Assembly: GCA_947579605.1 (NCBI GenBank)
Contig: OX388316.1
Span: forward strand, 10,543,290 to 10,607,289
DNA length: 64,000 bases
Source: Athripsodes cinereus
Lineage: Eukaryota > Arthropoda > Insecta > Trichoptera > Leptoceridae
Direction: 5' to 3'
Translations under genes and position numbers: made by a program
The notes under the pieces: generated by a model
What the model was told of the DNA's origin: nothing
Seen by the model: only the letters and a program-made list of their open reading frames with translations
The model's database searches: none
Shown: piece by piece, positions 10,811 to 23,843 of the stretch
Numbering within the stretch: the stretch's first letter is position 1
Layout: every line of letters starts with the position of its first letter

Positions 10811-12325
10811 AATAATTGTAAGAAACATAAGAAATAACTAAACTTCTTACTTAAAAATGGTGTTTTTTTAGGTTTAAAGTTAAGAGATATGTTTTTTCCT
10901 TAAAACTATCCTATTTTACGAACATTATTAAGATGTTATAGCAAAGGAAAAAATGTGAATAGTATTTACATATAAATGTACATATAAGCTTCCTGGAACG
11001 AAGCCAGTTTAATTAAGACATTCAAGTAAGTTGCTCAACAAAGTTCCTAAAGAGGTTTTAATATGACTGAGGCAAGAAATTAGTAGGTACCTACTTGGAA
11101 ATATAAGAAGCATATTACCCAAACCTTTACCGTAAAAGTATGTGAATAATGTAAGTGTGCTAAAATATCACATGATTATAAAATGAGTTTTCTTCTATGT
11201 ATTAAATTTACTCTTTCAATTCTAAGTAATCCGCGACCGGTTTCAACACGTTAGTGTCATTTGAATCTGGACTCTACCGTTTTTCTTGCATTTTGTAAAT
11301 ATGAAGATATTACAAATATTGGTGATTGAACAAAATATAAAGTTTTTTTTATTTATTACACATGTAATAAACTTTCAATGAATTTTTATTTTGCCTAAAA
11401 CGCATTTAATTGAAAAAAAAATCAAACTTTGAATTCATATCTATTGTCAACTAATTGTTGTACAGACGTTCTTAGCATATGGATCATACATAAAGTAGGA
11501 AACTTCAATTGCAACACTTACCCAAGCGTACGCATGTTGAATATAGGAAAGAAATAACTACATAAAATACGTATCCCGAACGAATACAATGCACTTCTTT
11601 CTATACAAAATCTACAAGTGAGTCGGTATCGAGTATATATTAAGCATTATTGAAAATAATATAAAATTCTCTTCTCACTGGTGTGGGTGTATAAGCTGGA
11701 AACTCTGGTAAACAAAATTCTTCCAGCGAAATGCACAAGATTTACATAATACTATTTGAATAAGAAACGAAAAGCTTCTTCCGTCTATCCGACGACGACG
11801 GCTAACAGAAGAAATCATAATATATATCAACTTGGCAAGTTAGCGGGGAAACTTAAATAGAGAAAATATTGAAACGTGATGATATGGAAGGAGATAAACC
11901 AAAGGGAGGTACTACAAATTAAATTAAATAATATTTTGTTATGGAGGTAAAGGTTCTGGAAAAAAAGAAACACAACAGTATTGTAACATAAAAAAAACAT
12001 ATAATAAAACAATTCAAATTATACAAAAACACCATTGATTTTCACTGTGATACTGTATTAAATCAACTGATGAATAATGCACGAAAGTGAAGGAACACTA
12101 TATAGCGTTTAGAGGATTAAATGGTCATTCCGAGACTGATCACTGCATTGAAAAGGATCATTCATTCAATCCTGACAGTGTAATGATATTGCAATTGGAG
12201 GGTAAGGGTCGTAAACTATCTATCTGGAAACAATGATGATTAATAAATGTATATCTAACAAGATAGACAAACATTGTACATATTTGATTTCTTCCACTCT
12301 CGCTATTATTGGATATAAAAACAGC
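10811..12325. other. AT-rich region without recognisable gene
   Basis: No coding relic, RNA gene or clear repeat boundary was found. The 61-codon minus-strand frame at 11827-12012 is a hydrophobic low-complexity product of AT-rich sequence. Confidence 0.5.
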
Positions 12326-12428
12326 GTTTTAAACCCAAATACAACCTTATACACTTTTCACAGTAAGCTTAAAGCTTGTGTAGTGAAAGAGGAGCTTGCC
12401 GGCACCTGGTATTGAACCACGGACCCCT
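12326..12428 (-). mobile_element. tRNA-derived SINE fragment, copy 4
   Basis: On the minus strand this matches the SINE described at 34833-35043 from within the tRNA-like head (GGTCCGTGGTTCAATACCAG, a B-box variant) through the TTCACTACACAAGC and TTGGGTTT body blocks. It lacks the A-box half of the head and the T/A-rich tail, so both ends are truncated. It is the most diverged of the four copies. Confidence 0.75.
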
Positions 12429-12941
12429 ATATAGTTAACGTTTCCGAAATATTCTTTGTCTATTACTATCATACTAACTACATTATCAATGAACACGTTT
12501 TTATATATGCAGTTATTAATAATCATTCTATAAAAAATTGGTGAAATCAACATCAAGAAGAAATAAAGTTACAGTTCACATTTTCTTTGTATTTTATAGT
12601 TAAAGACTAATATAACTATCCTTCATGGCGGCAAAAAATAACGTTTTATCAATGGCATTATGCAATTGATACATTTATTATAATTCTCACTTCAAATAAA
12701 CAATGTCAATATTAATAGAAAATAACACATGTCCTTTTCTATTTCTAGACCAATTTGTTTTGTTATTGAGTTACAACAGAAACAAATATAAAAGGAAAAG
12801 AATCGTGACTTTTGGAATAAAATCAGAATAAGCATGTTTCTGCTTGTGAAACGTGACAGGAAAAGTCGTTCCCGGTTGAAAGAGTTAACGCACAGGAAAC
12901 AAATAATATCGTAGAAATACTTTTTATAGTATCTGATACTT

Positions 12942-12964
12942 ACACACACACACACACACACACA
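12942..12964. repeat. (CA)n microsatellite
   Basis: About 11-12 uninterrupted CA dinucleotides. The minus-strand frame 12692-13000 reads it as alternating Cys-Val and is not a gene. Confidence 0.9.
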
Positions 12965-13743
12965 AACGTATATAATATACATATTATGATGTACAAACAA
13001 TTATGATGTTTGTAACAACAACAATAAATTTGTGCTGATAAGGTTAAAACTTAAGTCGTAAGAGTTCTGTAAAAGTTGCTCTGAGAGAGGTGTGTTTCTT
13101 ATCTTTTCAAGAAGGAGAGTAATAATAGGGGTGTAATAATATTAATATTAGGATAACAGATTAGTAGTAAGACTTGCCGAGGTAAAAAGCACACGTAGAT
13201 AAAAGAAAAATTAACACCCAGGTATTAAGGGCAAGACACTTAAAATATTCAATTGAATAAATTTATCGATTACAATGTAAAAACTAAATAAATCTGCGAT
13301 GGCAATAAAACGATTTAAGGCGGTTGCCATTTCAAATATTATTTACGCGAGAAGGAAAACAGTCCTTCGATTAGATTTCCTATACAACATTCAACATAAA
13401 CAAGGCAAGTCCCTTATTTTATTGCCGGGATATATTGAGTTAGTCCATAAATCGAATTTATACTCGTGTACAAATCGCATATTTGCACAAACCATGATAG
13501 AATCTTAAAGCAACAGTGGGAAGCGTGCCACAAAATAAAATAGAAAGCGATAAATCAATACAGAAATTTCTTCCAAAATGCCTGTATTAATAAAATGTAA
13601 ATGAAATATGATACAAAAACAACATTTTTTTAAATATATTATAACTAAATATTGACTAAAAACTAATCCTCTCAAAACTAATAGAATGTTTTTATAATTC
13701 AGCATAAAATTCAAAATAATAAATCATAATAAACATGTTATAA

Positions 13744-13862
13744 ATTTGCCACCCATCCTGAATTTCTTGATTTTTTGTTGGCACGTAGATGTTTATAACA
13801 TGGAGCTGGTCTACTGACTACCCTACTTGTGAGATATGACGTGATGGTATAGTAGTGGTAGC
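13744..13862 (+). repeat. LINE-tail-like short repeat, copy 1
   Basis: This is a member of a family of about five copies here. It carries the ordered blocks TTGCCACCCATCCTGAAT, TTGGCACG, GCTGGTCTACTGACTACCCT, ACTTGTGAGATATGACGTG and a terminal GTGATGGTATAG. The last block resembles the end of the RTE-like LINEs in this window (CTACCCCACTTGGGACACGGC followed by GTGAGGGTATAG). It has no open frame. It is either the 3' untranslated end of a related LINE or a SINE that uses the LINE tail. The 5' end is truncated. Confidence 0.65.
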
Positions 13863-13869
13863 AGCTGAA

Positions 13870-15940
13870 TAAGATTATACAGGTTTTATGACTTTATTGT
13901 TATGAATTAGTTAAGTAAAAAAGGCGAATCTTTTTACGACGTCTTTAAAATGTATAACCCCGTGTATCTCAAGAAAAACTACGTCACTGCGATTCCTCCA
14001 TAATGCGGTAATATAAATTGCTCATACCTATGTATCTGGTACATTATCAAAGAGGACCTATAAAATATTAAGAGTCTTGAAAATGTAATAAGATTTTTTA
14101 TTTTTTATCATATAGGTACTTTATGTCCGTATCTATAAACAACAATCATGCCATTAAAATACTGAAATTCGACTTGAGATGATTGAATTATAAAAAAGCG
14201 TGTGCTTGACATAATAAATGTAACTGATTTTTATTTTTATATTTACCAATATAATTCATAAACAAAATTGATCGGAGCCCAGAGGCAAACACCCGTATAA
14301 AAGCTTACAGTATACGGTCCAATGGACTTGGAAGGGTAAATTAATTCCACATTTCGTAATTCAGAGTCTTGGCCACATACGCGCTTATGAAGTTCTCCTT
14401 GGACTAAATTAAGAAAAATATAATGCCTTGCATTTACAGATCGAAATTATCAAAATATTCAACACATATAAAGTTGTTATATGGATCTAAAGCTTGTGAA
14501 ATGTTATGAAGTATTTCAAAACAAAAATCCTCGATAATTAAAGAGTAAAGAAGTACGTCAAGTTATCTAATGTTCATCGTCTGATGTCTGAACAAGTAAA
14601 AATTAGCAATTAGTTGAGGCGTCACATCGACCAAATTTGCATAACAAGTGAACAGGGAGAGAAGATGAAGTCAGCCTTTAATTTGTCATCACGGCATGTC
14701 TCTAATCGTATATACCTCGATAGAGATCAGTGATGTAAAAACTATCGACGTTAATACTTTCAAAGAGATTAACTTCATTCTGTTTCAAACTAAAAATAAA
14801 TGATAAAAGAGATGTGTGTTTTAACCGCCATCCGTTTTTTGGGGCCTCCGCGGCAAAAATCGATTGAATATCAATAAAAATACTACTAAATATCACTTTA
14901 TCGCCAAATAATTTTCAGTATTCCTGGAGTGATTTGTCAGTAAACTATTTATGAAAAAAAAGTTGGATTTTAGTTCTTAGAATCGATTTTATTTAACTTT
15001 TACAAAAATCATACGGAGACCGTTCTCTAGGGCCGCTAAAATCACCAACACATTTCAGCTGTTTTGAGTAAAGTATTCATTTACATTTTATGAATTCCAG
15101 CTGTGATGACTTCTACAAAGTGTTTAAATTATGTTTGTAAGAATTGTTTTTTTTATTGTCTATAGTCACATTATTATAGGTAATAATTTTACAGCAAAAA
15201 AAAGTTTTTGTAGTCATTAGTAATATAATAAATCTTTGACAGAATTTATAAAATCTCAACCTTGTCATTATTAGACCTATTTTTAGTGTTACTGACAAAA
15301 ATGTGGGAAAAAAACATAATTTATAAAATGTGGACATAATATATTATATGTATTTACCTACATAATACATATTTACATAATATGCACATTCATAAATAAA
15401 TAAAATTATTCAAATAATATTACGTATTTGTCTGCATTGATTTCAATATATCATTATTTATTAAGATTTTATGTTCAATAAGATCTCATTTTGTTGAATT
15501 AGAATCTTTCTTCTCACGCTAATTTCACATGGAATAGACAAAGAGGACCAAATGGAAAGCATTTATTTTGAAACATAGTTTTTTCGATTTGTTTCCTTGC
15601 ATGAAATGGCCAGTAGAAGCAATACTTGCAATGAAAATGGATTTTCTCATATGAAAACGTGATACAACATTTGTGCAGAATTCAGCGCCCTTTTTGCTAA
15701 GAAAAACGATTTGGTAAAAAATGCTAAATTTTGGTAATAAAATTGATATTGCAAATACTATATCGCCAGTTATGATGGAGGTTTTTTTTAAATAAATAAT
15801 AATAAATGTGTTATGTTATGTCAGGTAATGAAATACTGTAAGTATTTGTATTTACTCAAGAAACACTTTATTTAGGTGGATCATACATAAATAGAGAGGT
15901 ATTGCAGGTGAACATAGAAAACATATATATTTATAGGTGC
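13870..15940. other. AT-rich region without recognisable gene
   Basis: Nothing supports a gene here. The frames at 14702-14896 and 15113-15337 on the minus strand are AT-coded and featureless. Confidence 0.5.
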
Positions 15941-15950
15941 TATCTAAATA

Positions 15951-16033
15951 TATCTCACAAATAGGGTAGTCAGCAGATGAACTATGTGTAATAAATATAC
16001 AAGTCACCCTCTCCGTGTCAGTACAAAATTCCA
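15951..16033 (-). repeat. LINE-tail-like short repeat, copy 2 (fragment)
   Basis: Read on the minus strand it carries TGACACGGAGAGGGTGACTT, a CTGCTGACTACCCTATTTGT block and GAGATA, matching the middle and end of the family represented at 55231-55420. Only about 83 bp can be aligned, and the terminal GATGGTAT block has decayed. Confidence 0.55.
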
Positions 16034-16039
16034 AACAAC

Positions 16040-17900
16040 TTATGAATCATGTTATATAAAATACTTATATGATGGTATGTATTGTTTTACGGTTACTTTC
16101 TAAATTAACTGCATAAGATTAGGTATTATACAGGTTGTCCTTCCCGTGCCGTAAAAACTACATTATGGGTATCATACCTTATAGTCAAATCAAAAGTAGG
16201 TATAATGAAATACGGGTAACACGTAGTAACTCGCACTTTTTATTTCAATAATAATAATAAAAAAACTCAAAGACTACCATTTAGGTTTTACTAATACTAT
16301 GTAGAATGTATTTCTAAATACACAAATAATAATCTACGATAATAACAATACACTATTCTTTTTTTTTAAACACTGAAGTGTGCATTATTTTTGAATAATA
16401 GTTTGACAATGGTTTTTTGAATGCTAATGGATGATCATTTTTTGGGTAATCTCTAAATTGCGTAACCACAAAGAATTATGTATTTTGAAAACCATAATGA
16501 ATACAGTCATCCTTCACTAGTGCATTTAACAATTGCACATTATTGTTTCATTTTTTTGTTTCATATTGGTTCTTTATTTTTATTGTCATCATTGTTTTCT
16601 GTCTGCATGGTATTTCATTCATTATAATGTTTTTAAGATTTTACAACCCTATTTTTATTACTGAGACTCTGCTAAGTACTTAAGTACATACCTTTTTTTA
16701 TAAAAAATGTCAAAAACAATGAATCAATCTATTCCATATTATTCTTCTATATCTATTGTCATTTACACATGTTGTACTGCGTATTATTTCAACTTGAATC
16801 AAATGATATATATTGTGTTTTTTGTCTATTTAACGCATTGTTTTTTTAATTCATCTTAAGATCTTTGTGATGTTCAAAACCAATAACATAGCACTATCCC
16901 AAATTTTTAAAGTGTTCTTTCTATTATTGAAACACAATCATTGGGCTATGATGTAATTAAATAGGTAAAATGACGATAAATAAATCACGCGGAATGTGAG
17001 CATTTGCATAGTATTTGTATGGAGGCCGCGCAGGGTGTAGAGATCGTCTGACTGACTTTATCCTAGGGAACGGATAAGAGTTAAATGCTAACAGAACATC
17101 CTTACAAATGGGCTAGAGATAAATTAGACAGAACCCTTTTCAAACATTCGTTATTTTTTTTTATTATTTTCATTCCGAGTGTGGCACTTTTATCATGAGA
17201 ATGGATTCCAACTAAATCGAATCTTATATATTGTAAACTTTAAACTATAAATAAAATATTTATGGAACAATTCGTCGAGACATTTTGTTAATGTTATATT
17301 TGCATATACTTTGTACCGCAAAGCTGTAATATCATGTCATAAATATGAACGTAAATATCTAATGACTTGTGGCATGCCTTTGAGTAATAAATTTGTAACG
17401 TATAGATATATGTAGGTATGCACGGGAGTTTTACTATCAATAAAGTATGTGACTTCCATTGACATGTTTTACACAGTTTTATTTTATGCTAATAATATTT
17501 GGTACCTACAATATGTAATCGATCTATTTTCTGCCATGTGTGTACAACAGGAAGAAAATATTCCATAGGATGACGTTTCGATTGATAGAGTATATATCCT
17601 GATCATTTGTAGATCAAAATCTAAGGAACATTAATTTGCCAAACCCTTTTGCGAAACATCGTTTGCTTTGTATGAAACACCGTTTATTAGGTAGGTAGGT
17701 ATGGGAATAAAATTTACAAAAATAAGAAATATATATACTTGTATTCTACCTATTTACAAATCCTATGGTCTGAAAACTCTTTAAACTTTCACATGAAATC
17801 TTTATCGGAGCTTTGAAAATGTCATAAAGGTAACTCAATATCTTTTGTTGAACATTTATTCACACAGATATAAAATGTGAAGACAAAGAACTTGATAAGT
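16040..17900. other. AT-rich region without recognisable gene
   Basis: No coding relic is seen. A small GC-richer spot near 17025-17090 shows no frame or motif that I can name. Confidence 0.45.
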
Positions 17901-17924
17901 TTGAACATCGCAGCTTCACACGTT

Positions 17925-18029
17925 AGCCGAGGAGTGAACACTCACGCGTTAATGACCATCCCTATGACGGAAGCGTTTAATGGCAGCTCAGTGGCGCCGG
18001 CGCCGGTCAGACCGAACCTTTTACAATGA
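17925..18029 (+). other. GC-rich island with a coding-like frame
   Basis: A sharply GC-richer stretch stands out from the AT-rich surroundings. One frame stays open from about 17919 to TGA 18027-18029 and includes an ATG at 17952; from there it reads MTIPMTEAFNGSSVAPAPVR and ends PNLLQ. The palindrome GGCGCCGGCGCC lies at 17993-18004. It could be a small or terminal exon, a conserved regulatory island, or a piece of a decayed element. I recognise no domain, and the coding call is weak. Confidence 0.25.
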
Positions 18030-18039
18030 ACTTTCTAAC

Positions 18040-19748
18040 TGTTGTTTATGAAAAAGCTTTCGTTACAACGCATTAAATGAGACATGACACCGGAAAGTTA
18101 ACTTTGGTAAAACGAGTGACATTTTTGTGTAATAACATTATTAAGAGCCATAAAAAACAAAATATACGGTTGACGTAAATTTTATTCAACGTATTGTAGA
18201 AGTAGTTCAGCTATAACGTTTTATGACACACATATACTTTGAACAATTTGTTGTGGTTCATGTTTTTAATATAAGATTGATTTTATAAAGATGAAACAAA
18301 AAAGTATTAGAAGTAATTAAATATTATTTTTGAAATTGTGGGTCGGAAGTATATTTTTGCTGATTACAGACAAGCATACGATGTACACAGCATAATACTT
18401 GGGTATTAAATTATTATTATAAAGAGTACACTGTACACTACATTTAGATACCTACCTAATAGATAGATACTTTATTTTACGCTAAGAAATAGCTTCATAA
18501 TACATGTGTGAATGCATTATGTTTAAGTGTACGAGTGATAGAATCTATCGATGGTTTAGAGCACAGAAGGCACTGTTGATTGTCATTTTTGGGAAAGATT
18601 TTGCCAACTATGTAACCAAAATTCAATCTTTACTAATTCAAAAATACAAACCACCTTTCGGTTCTCACACCTATGTAGCGATTAAAGGATTTATTCGGTA
18701 TAAAGAAAATAAAAATATATATTAAATTTAAATTACAAGTCATTATAATACATAAGTATTGTAGCAAAAGGCCACATACTGTGTTTATAAAACGAAAAGT
18801 AAAACAAACAATAGTAAAGTCAAAGCAATACAATGTTGTACAATGTACAAAAAGCGACAACACTTATTTTCTACCTGTAATGGGAAATAATAAATATAAA
18901 ACTTCTGCGAATTATGGACATTGTTAAAGGTAACAAAAAAGCATAAGTATGTCTTTTTTTGTAATTCCGATGAAAGGCAAGCGTTACCAATAATGAAAAA
19001 TAACGCAAATAAATAGCGTTAGCTGATAAAAACAATAAATTGAATAAACGATAAAATGTAGTACCTGGGAATAAAAAATATATAATATATCTTCATGATT
19101 TGTCCGTCTATTGTATAATGTCTACAATGATGATGTCGTATCTTCTTGTTTATAAAAATAAACATACTTTATTAATTTATATTAAATATACTTGGCTGGT
19201 TTACTAATTGTAATTGATATGGCTTTGGATTATTATTTATGTTATAACTGTATGTTTGTAAGAGAAAAATAAAAAAATATTTATTAAATTTATTTGTTGG
19301 TACACTATAAATAATTTTGGCTTGTTTAAATTGTTATAATACTGGAAGTAAAAAGTAAGACCGCTAAAAAACGCCAGCCATTTTCAGCGACCAGATGGTC
19401 TGGCAAAAGCCTGAGGACAAATTACTTTTGGTAAAACATAATTTGGTAGAATATAATATTCAGTTATTCTTCAGACGTCACTACAAAAAAATATAGTAAC
19501 GAATAATAAATAATGAAATTCAACGATAGAAACACAATATCTAACAATCCTCCTTGTTTTATATAGCTTTGTTTTCATTCAGCTCATATCCCCACATATT
19601 TTATTATAACGTGTATCATTACCATAAAGTTTTCTTTAATAAGCATAATTTTTATTTCGAGATTTCAGATTTGTTTCATGTTTCTGTTTATTCTACATTT
19701 GAATCGCTCCATGTTAAAGGGGCACAAAGTCACAATTTTTGCTAAATT
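18040..19748. other. AT-rich region without recognisable gene
   Basis: No gene is seen. The frame at 18504-18725 (73 codons) has mixed composition but no recognisable motif, and it overlaps an opposing frame of similar length. I take both as chance. Confidence 0.5.
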
Positions 19749-19755
19749 GAGTTAT
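19749..19755. repeat. Target-site duplication GAGTTAT, left
   Basis: GAGTTAT precedes the LINE relic and recurs at 21298-21304 just after its TATAG-repeat tail. This fixes both boundaries of the insertion. Confidence 0.75.
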
Positions 19756-19756
19756 A

Positions 19757-21263
19757 GGGTATGATTGTGTTGCCGTTGAGCTCATCAAGTCTGGTGGACC
19801 GGGGGCTCTCGCGTGGTGTTTGGAGCTTTTCAACGATTGTTGGAGAGAAGGTGTTACACCAGAGGATTGGAAGAGGGCTATCATCTGCCCCCTGTACAAA
19901 GGGAAAGGCTCTAGGCTTGAATGCGGGAGTTATCGGGCTATTAGCTTGCTGAGCTCAATAGGGAAACTGTATGGTAGAATTTTGATTGAGAGAGTACGAA
20001 AGATAACTGAGTGTAAGATATGGGATGCGCAAGGAGCCTTTTTGAATGGCAGAGGGTGCACCGATCAGATCTTCTCCCTGCGAATGGTTATAGAGAAGTT
20101 TCTGGGTAAACACCAGAGGCTTTTTTGTGCGTTCGTGGATCTGGAGAAAGCATATGATCGAGTGGACCGGGAAAGGTTGTGGCGCGTGTTGTCGGAGTAT
20201 GGGGTGAGCAGCCGGTTGATCCGCGCAATATCTTCACTTTACGTGGGAAGATCCGCTTGCGTGAGGGTAAATAACACTCTCTCGGAGTGGTTTGTCCTCA
20301 CCAAAGGAGTGAAGCAAGGTTGTGTCATGTCTCCGTGGCTGTTCAACCTATTCTTCGACTACTGTATGCGACCTGTGAAAGAGATGGATGTTGGTGTCGA
20401 GCTGAATGGGTTTCGGGTGAATGCATTGATGTACGCAGATGATTTGGTGTTAATGGCTGAGAGTGAAAGGGACTTACAAGAGATTGTTACGTGTGTGTAT
20501 GATAGTTGCAATTTGAATGGTTTGAAAATGAACGTTATGAAGACGAAAGTTCTTGTTTTTGAAAGAGAGAATGAAAAAACGATTTTGCGAGATTAAAGTT
20601 GGTGACGAATGTTTGGAGCAAGTAAGTGAGTATGTATATTTGGGAAGTATGTTTACGAGGGATGGAAGATGCGATAGGGACATTGAAAGAAGGAAAGTGG
20701 CCGGTGCTAGAGTAAACGGTGCACTTCGACCCATTGTCAGCAATGACAATGTGTCGAACATGGCTAAAATGCTGGTGCACAATACCATTCTGGTACCGTC
20801 ACTTACGTATGCAAGCGAGACATGGACGTGGTTGAAGAAGGACGAAAGTGGAATAAATGCAGTAGAGATGCGATCGTTGAGAAGAATGGTTGGTAAAACG
20901 CTGCGTGATAGAGTGAAGAATGAGGATATTAGAAGAATGAGCGGATGCAAGAAGACTGTTGTGGACAGAATGCGTGTAAATAAATTGAGATGGTTTGGTC
21001 ATGTGGAACGAATGAAAGAGGAAAGAATGACAAAGAGGATATACTTATCTGAAAGAAAGGGTGTGAGGAAACGCGGGCGTCCGAGAACCACGTGGCTTGA
21101 TCACGTGGATCAAATTCTCAAGGATGGCCGCGTGTTGAGTAAGAGGAACCGACGTGCGTGTATGAGGAACTGTATGAATGTGGAGGAAGCGAAGGAAGTG
21201 TGTAAAGATAGATCTGTTTGGCGTTCCGTTCTCTCTGCCTACCCCACTTGGGACACGGCGTGA
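19757..21263 (+). pseudogene. Reverse transcriptase ORF of RTE-like LINE, frameshifted
   Basis: The frame is open from the insertion point (AVELIKSGG, VTPEDWKRAIICPLYKGKG) to about 20590 and then continues in another frame to TGA 21261-21263. Reverse transcriptase motifs are intact: AFVDLEKAYDRV (motif A), VKQGCVMSPWLFN (motif B) and the catalytic YADDLVLMA (motif C). The C-terminal part carries ETWTWLKKDES, LRWFGHVERM and KRGRPRTTWLDHVDQI, typical of this LINE group. The two halves are joined by a one-base shift in the short T-run around 20581-20586. No endonuclease domain is present because of 5' truncation. The copy is non-functional because of the truncation and shift. Opposite-strand frames here are shadows. 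Confidence 0.85.
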
Positions 21264-21297
21264 GGGTATAGTATAGTAGATAGTATAGTATAGTATA
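21264..21297 (+). repeat. TATAG-type 3' tail of LINE copy A
   Basis: After the stop codon comes GGGTATAGTATAG, GATAGTATAG and further units up to the target duplication. Copy D has the same kind of tail, and copies E and F keep a single unit. Confidence 0.8.
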
Positions 21298-21304
21298 GAG
21301 TTAT
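21298..21304. repeat. Target-site duplication GAGTTAT, right
   Basis: This is the partner of the 19749-19755 copy, directly after the LINE tail. Confidence 0.75.
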
Positions 21305-21639
21305 TTATGCAAAAATGTCGAAAAAACACTTATCCATCCGTGTAGCACATAAAATGCAACAAACCGGCGTAAGTCGGGTGAATATATACAAAAATTATAT
21401 CTTTTTGTTTTTCATTCCATGTTAAAAAGGTGCATTAGATACGCAATTGTAATAAAGTTATGACTTTATTATAATACTATCAGTAGTAACTAAATATTTT
21501 TAGGTAGTTTACTGTATGGAAACATTGCAAATTGTCAATTAGAACATTTTACCGCCAAAATTGACATTGACATGACGACACCGACAATAGACTGTGATCA
21601 TGGCATTAATTTATTTATTATACAGAGACACACACAGAG

Positions 21640-21770
21640 AGTTGACAAAACATTAATAAAACAAGAAATATTAATAAAACAAAAATATTAATAAAAAAAT
21701 TAATAAAACAATAATAAAACAAAAAAATAAAAAAAAAAAAAAAAAAAAAACAAAAAAAGATTAATAAATA
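21640..21770. repeat. A-rich low-complexity block
   Basis: Repeated units of the type ATTAATAAAACA lead into an A-run of about 22 bases (21729-21750). It may be the decayed tail of a retrotransposon or simple repeat expansion. No upstream element body is recognised. Confidence 0.7.
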
Positions 21771-23843
21771 CTCTACTAATTACATAATTCATTTTTATAT
21801 TTAAAAAGTTACGTCTGTCGTTAGAATACATTTATTTATTATTTTAATATTACTATTGTGAACTATATTTGTACTTTTTATTGTGAAATTGTTAATTTAT
21901 TACAACTCCTTTCCATTCCTTGTAAAAAGGGCGTAAGTCCAACGTTTTCAAATTAAATTTTCTCACAGAATAAAGTGAATTTCTGCATGATTGATAGATA
22001 ATCGTATGTAAAATATACTATTTTACTTTAATAAATGTAAACAAAAAATTGTTTCCTTTATTTTTTTTTCACCAGAGAGTTTTATTGCATTCCTGTAAAA
22101 TTACGTGAATTGGACTTACGCCCCTTAAACATAAAGCGATTCATTTGTATTCTCTATAACCCAGGATTATAATAATGCGAAAAGTTCAATAAGTTGAATT
22201 ATATTTTGTCGGAAAAACTACCATGATGAAAAAAAAACATTGGCAAAGAATTCAAAGAGAGCGATCCAAACGTAAAACAATATAACTTTGACCATAAATT
22301 TAGTTCTCAAGGTAAAACAAACGATACCACTGAACAACTTATGTCAAACTGAAAGATTAATGTGCAGGTGTTAAACTTGAAATCTGGAACGTCGCAATTG
22401 TAAGTTTTCGCGACAAAAGGCTTTAGGAGGGATTTCGCCAATTTATTAAAATAAATCTAGACACTTTATCATCCGCTAACCAAAACAATACACTATTTTT
22501 TTGGATATCGGAAAGCCATATGTCTCTGCAAACGATATAATAAAACAAAAACTAGTTTTTCTTTGATTTTATCATAATTTTACGTATGGCAAATTCAAAT
22601 CATGGACTATCATTTATTTCCATAAACATATTTTAATTTATGTAGGTATCTAGAAGATAATATCTGTCATATAATTACATAAAATAGGAATACCTATATT
22701 ATGATTAACAAAACAAGTTTTAAGCAGTTTACTCATAAACTTTTAGTAACATTTTTATACAAAGAAAAGTAGTTAAGTTACAAACCAAGTTGGATTCATG
22801 TGGATAAATGAGCTAAAAAGTGCGCCATCGCTGTGTCTCTATCCTGGCTCACCACGATACGTTGAATGAAAGTTTTCAATATTTAATTAAATGAGAAACT
22901 TTACGTTCAAAGGGATGTATGAACATCGGAAAATTATAATGGTTTTAGTTTGAAAATATCGTAACCGTTTCAATTTAGATTCAAACAAACACAAAAGTAT
23001 TCCCGCGTAGATAGTATTCCATTAAAATCTTCTTAACATTTTCAATAGTGTTTCAAGTGCTGACCTCTTCAGTAAACTACCATCAATAAAATTACTACTT
23101 GTCCAACTTTAAACACTTTCGAACACCATTCTGACGTTAGCAAACAATGTGAATATTTAGTCAAGAAAGGTTTTATTTCTACAAAATAACAATAAAAAAA
23201 CAGATATAGGTACTTTCATTCAAATAGAAAGGAGAAGCGATGTTTGTTAAAGATAAAAAATAATAATTTATAATTTCAGTATACTTTTATCGTACATAAC
23301 AAAAGAATTCCAAGTTTGCATATATTTAATACTTTCCTAATTGCATACCGTTATGTATGCGATATATAAGTAATGGGAGGAAAACATGAATAATTAAATA
23401 ACCACAGTCATGCAATGTTAAAGTTGAATGAAAACGACGTGTGTAGGTCAATCTAATTGATCTTAGTAGTTGACCCTAATCAAAGATACGATCACTTTAG
23501 TATATACATATCTACTAACATAACAATAATAGACCAGACAAGTAAGCACGAGAAGACAGTTCAGATTGCTTCTTATTATGATAATATAATGTAATTACGT
23601 TTAAAACACGTAACAAATCATAGGTAACACAGAGTTACGGTGAACTATAAGATGTATTTATTTATTAACACAAATAAATTGACAATATCCCAAAAATAAC
23701 GAAAAACACAAAAATTTAACCAGTTCCATGGAAATATTCGCATCCGTTAGATTATCAAAAATATAATCAAGTAATAAATGAGATAATACATGGATTGAAA
23801 CAATTGATTAATTGTTGAATTTGGTTGGTATAACTCCATAATA
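21771..23843. other. AT-rich region without recognisable gene
   Basis: No gene, RNA gene or repeat with clear boundaries is seen. Confidence 0.5.

Larger units (their letters stand above)
19756..21297 (+). mobile_element. RTE-like LINE, 5'-truncated (copy A)
   Basis: This 1.54-kb retrotransposon copy lacks the endonuclease and the first part of the reverse transcriptase but keeps the rest of the ORF and the 3' end. It ends in a short TATAG-type repeat (GGGTATAGTATAG and onward to 21297) rather than poly(A), as is common for RTE-clade LINEs. The flanking 7-bp duplication supports insertion by target-primed reverse transcription. Copy D (47093-47398) encodes a C-terminus differing by only about three residues over 80, so this subfamily was active recently. 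The clade name is inferred from the RT and C-terminal motifs. Confidence 0.85.

Noticed and set aside
12692..13000. 102-codon minus-strand frame with alternating Cys-Val
   Set aside because: The frame translates a CA microsatellite.
20474..21329. Minus-strand frames of 67-158 codons opposite LINE copy A
   Set aside because: They are mirror frames of the reverse transcriptase ORF, which carries real domain motifs on the plus strand.
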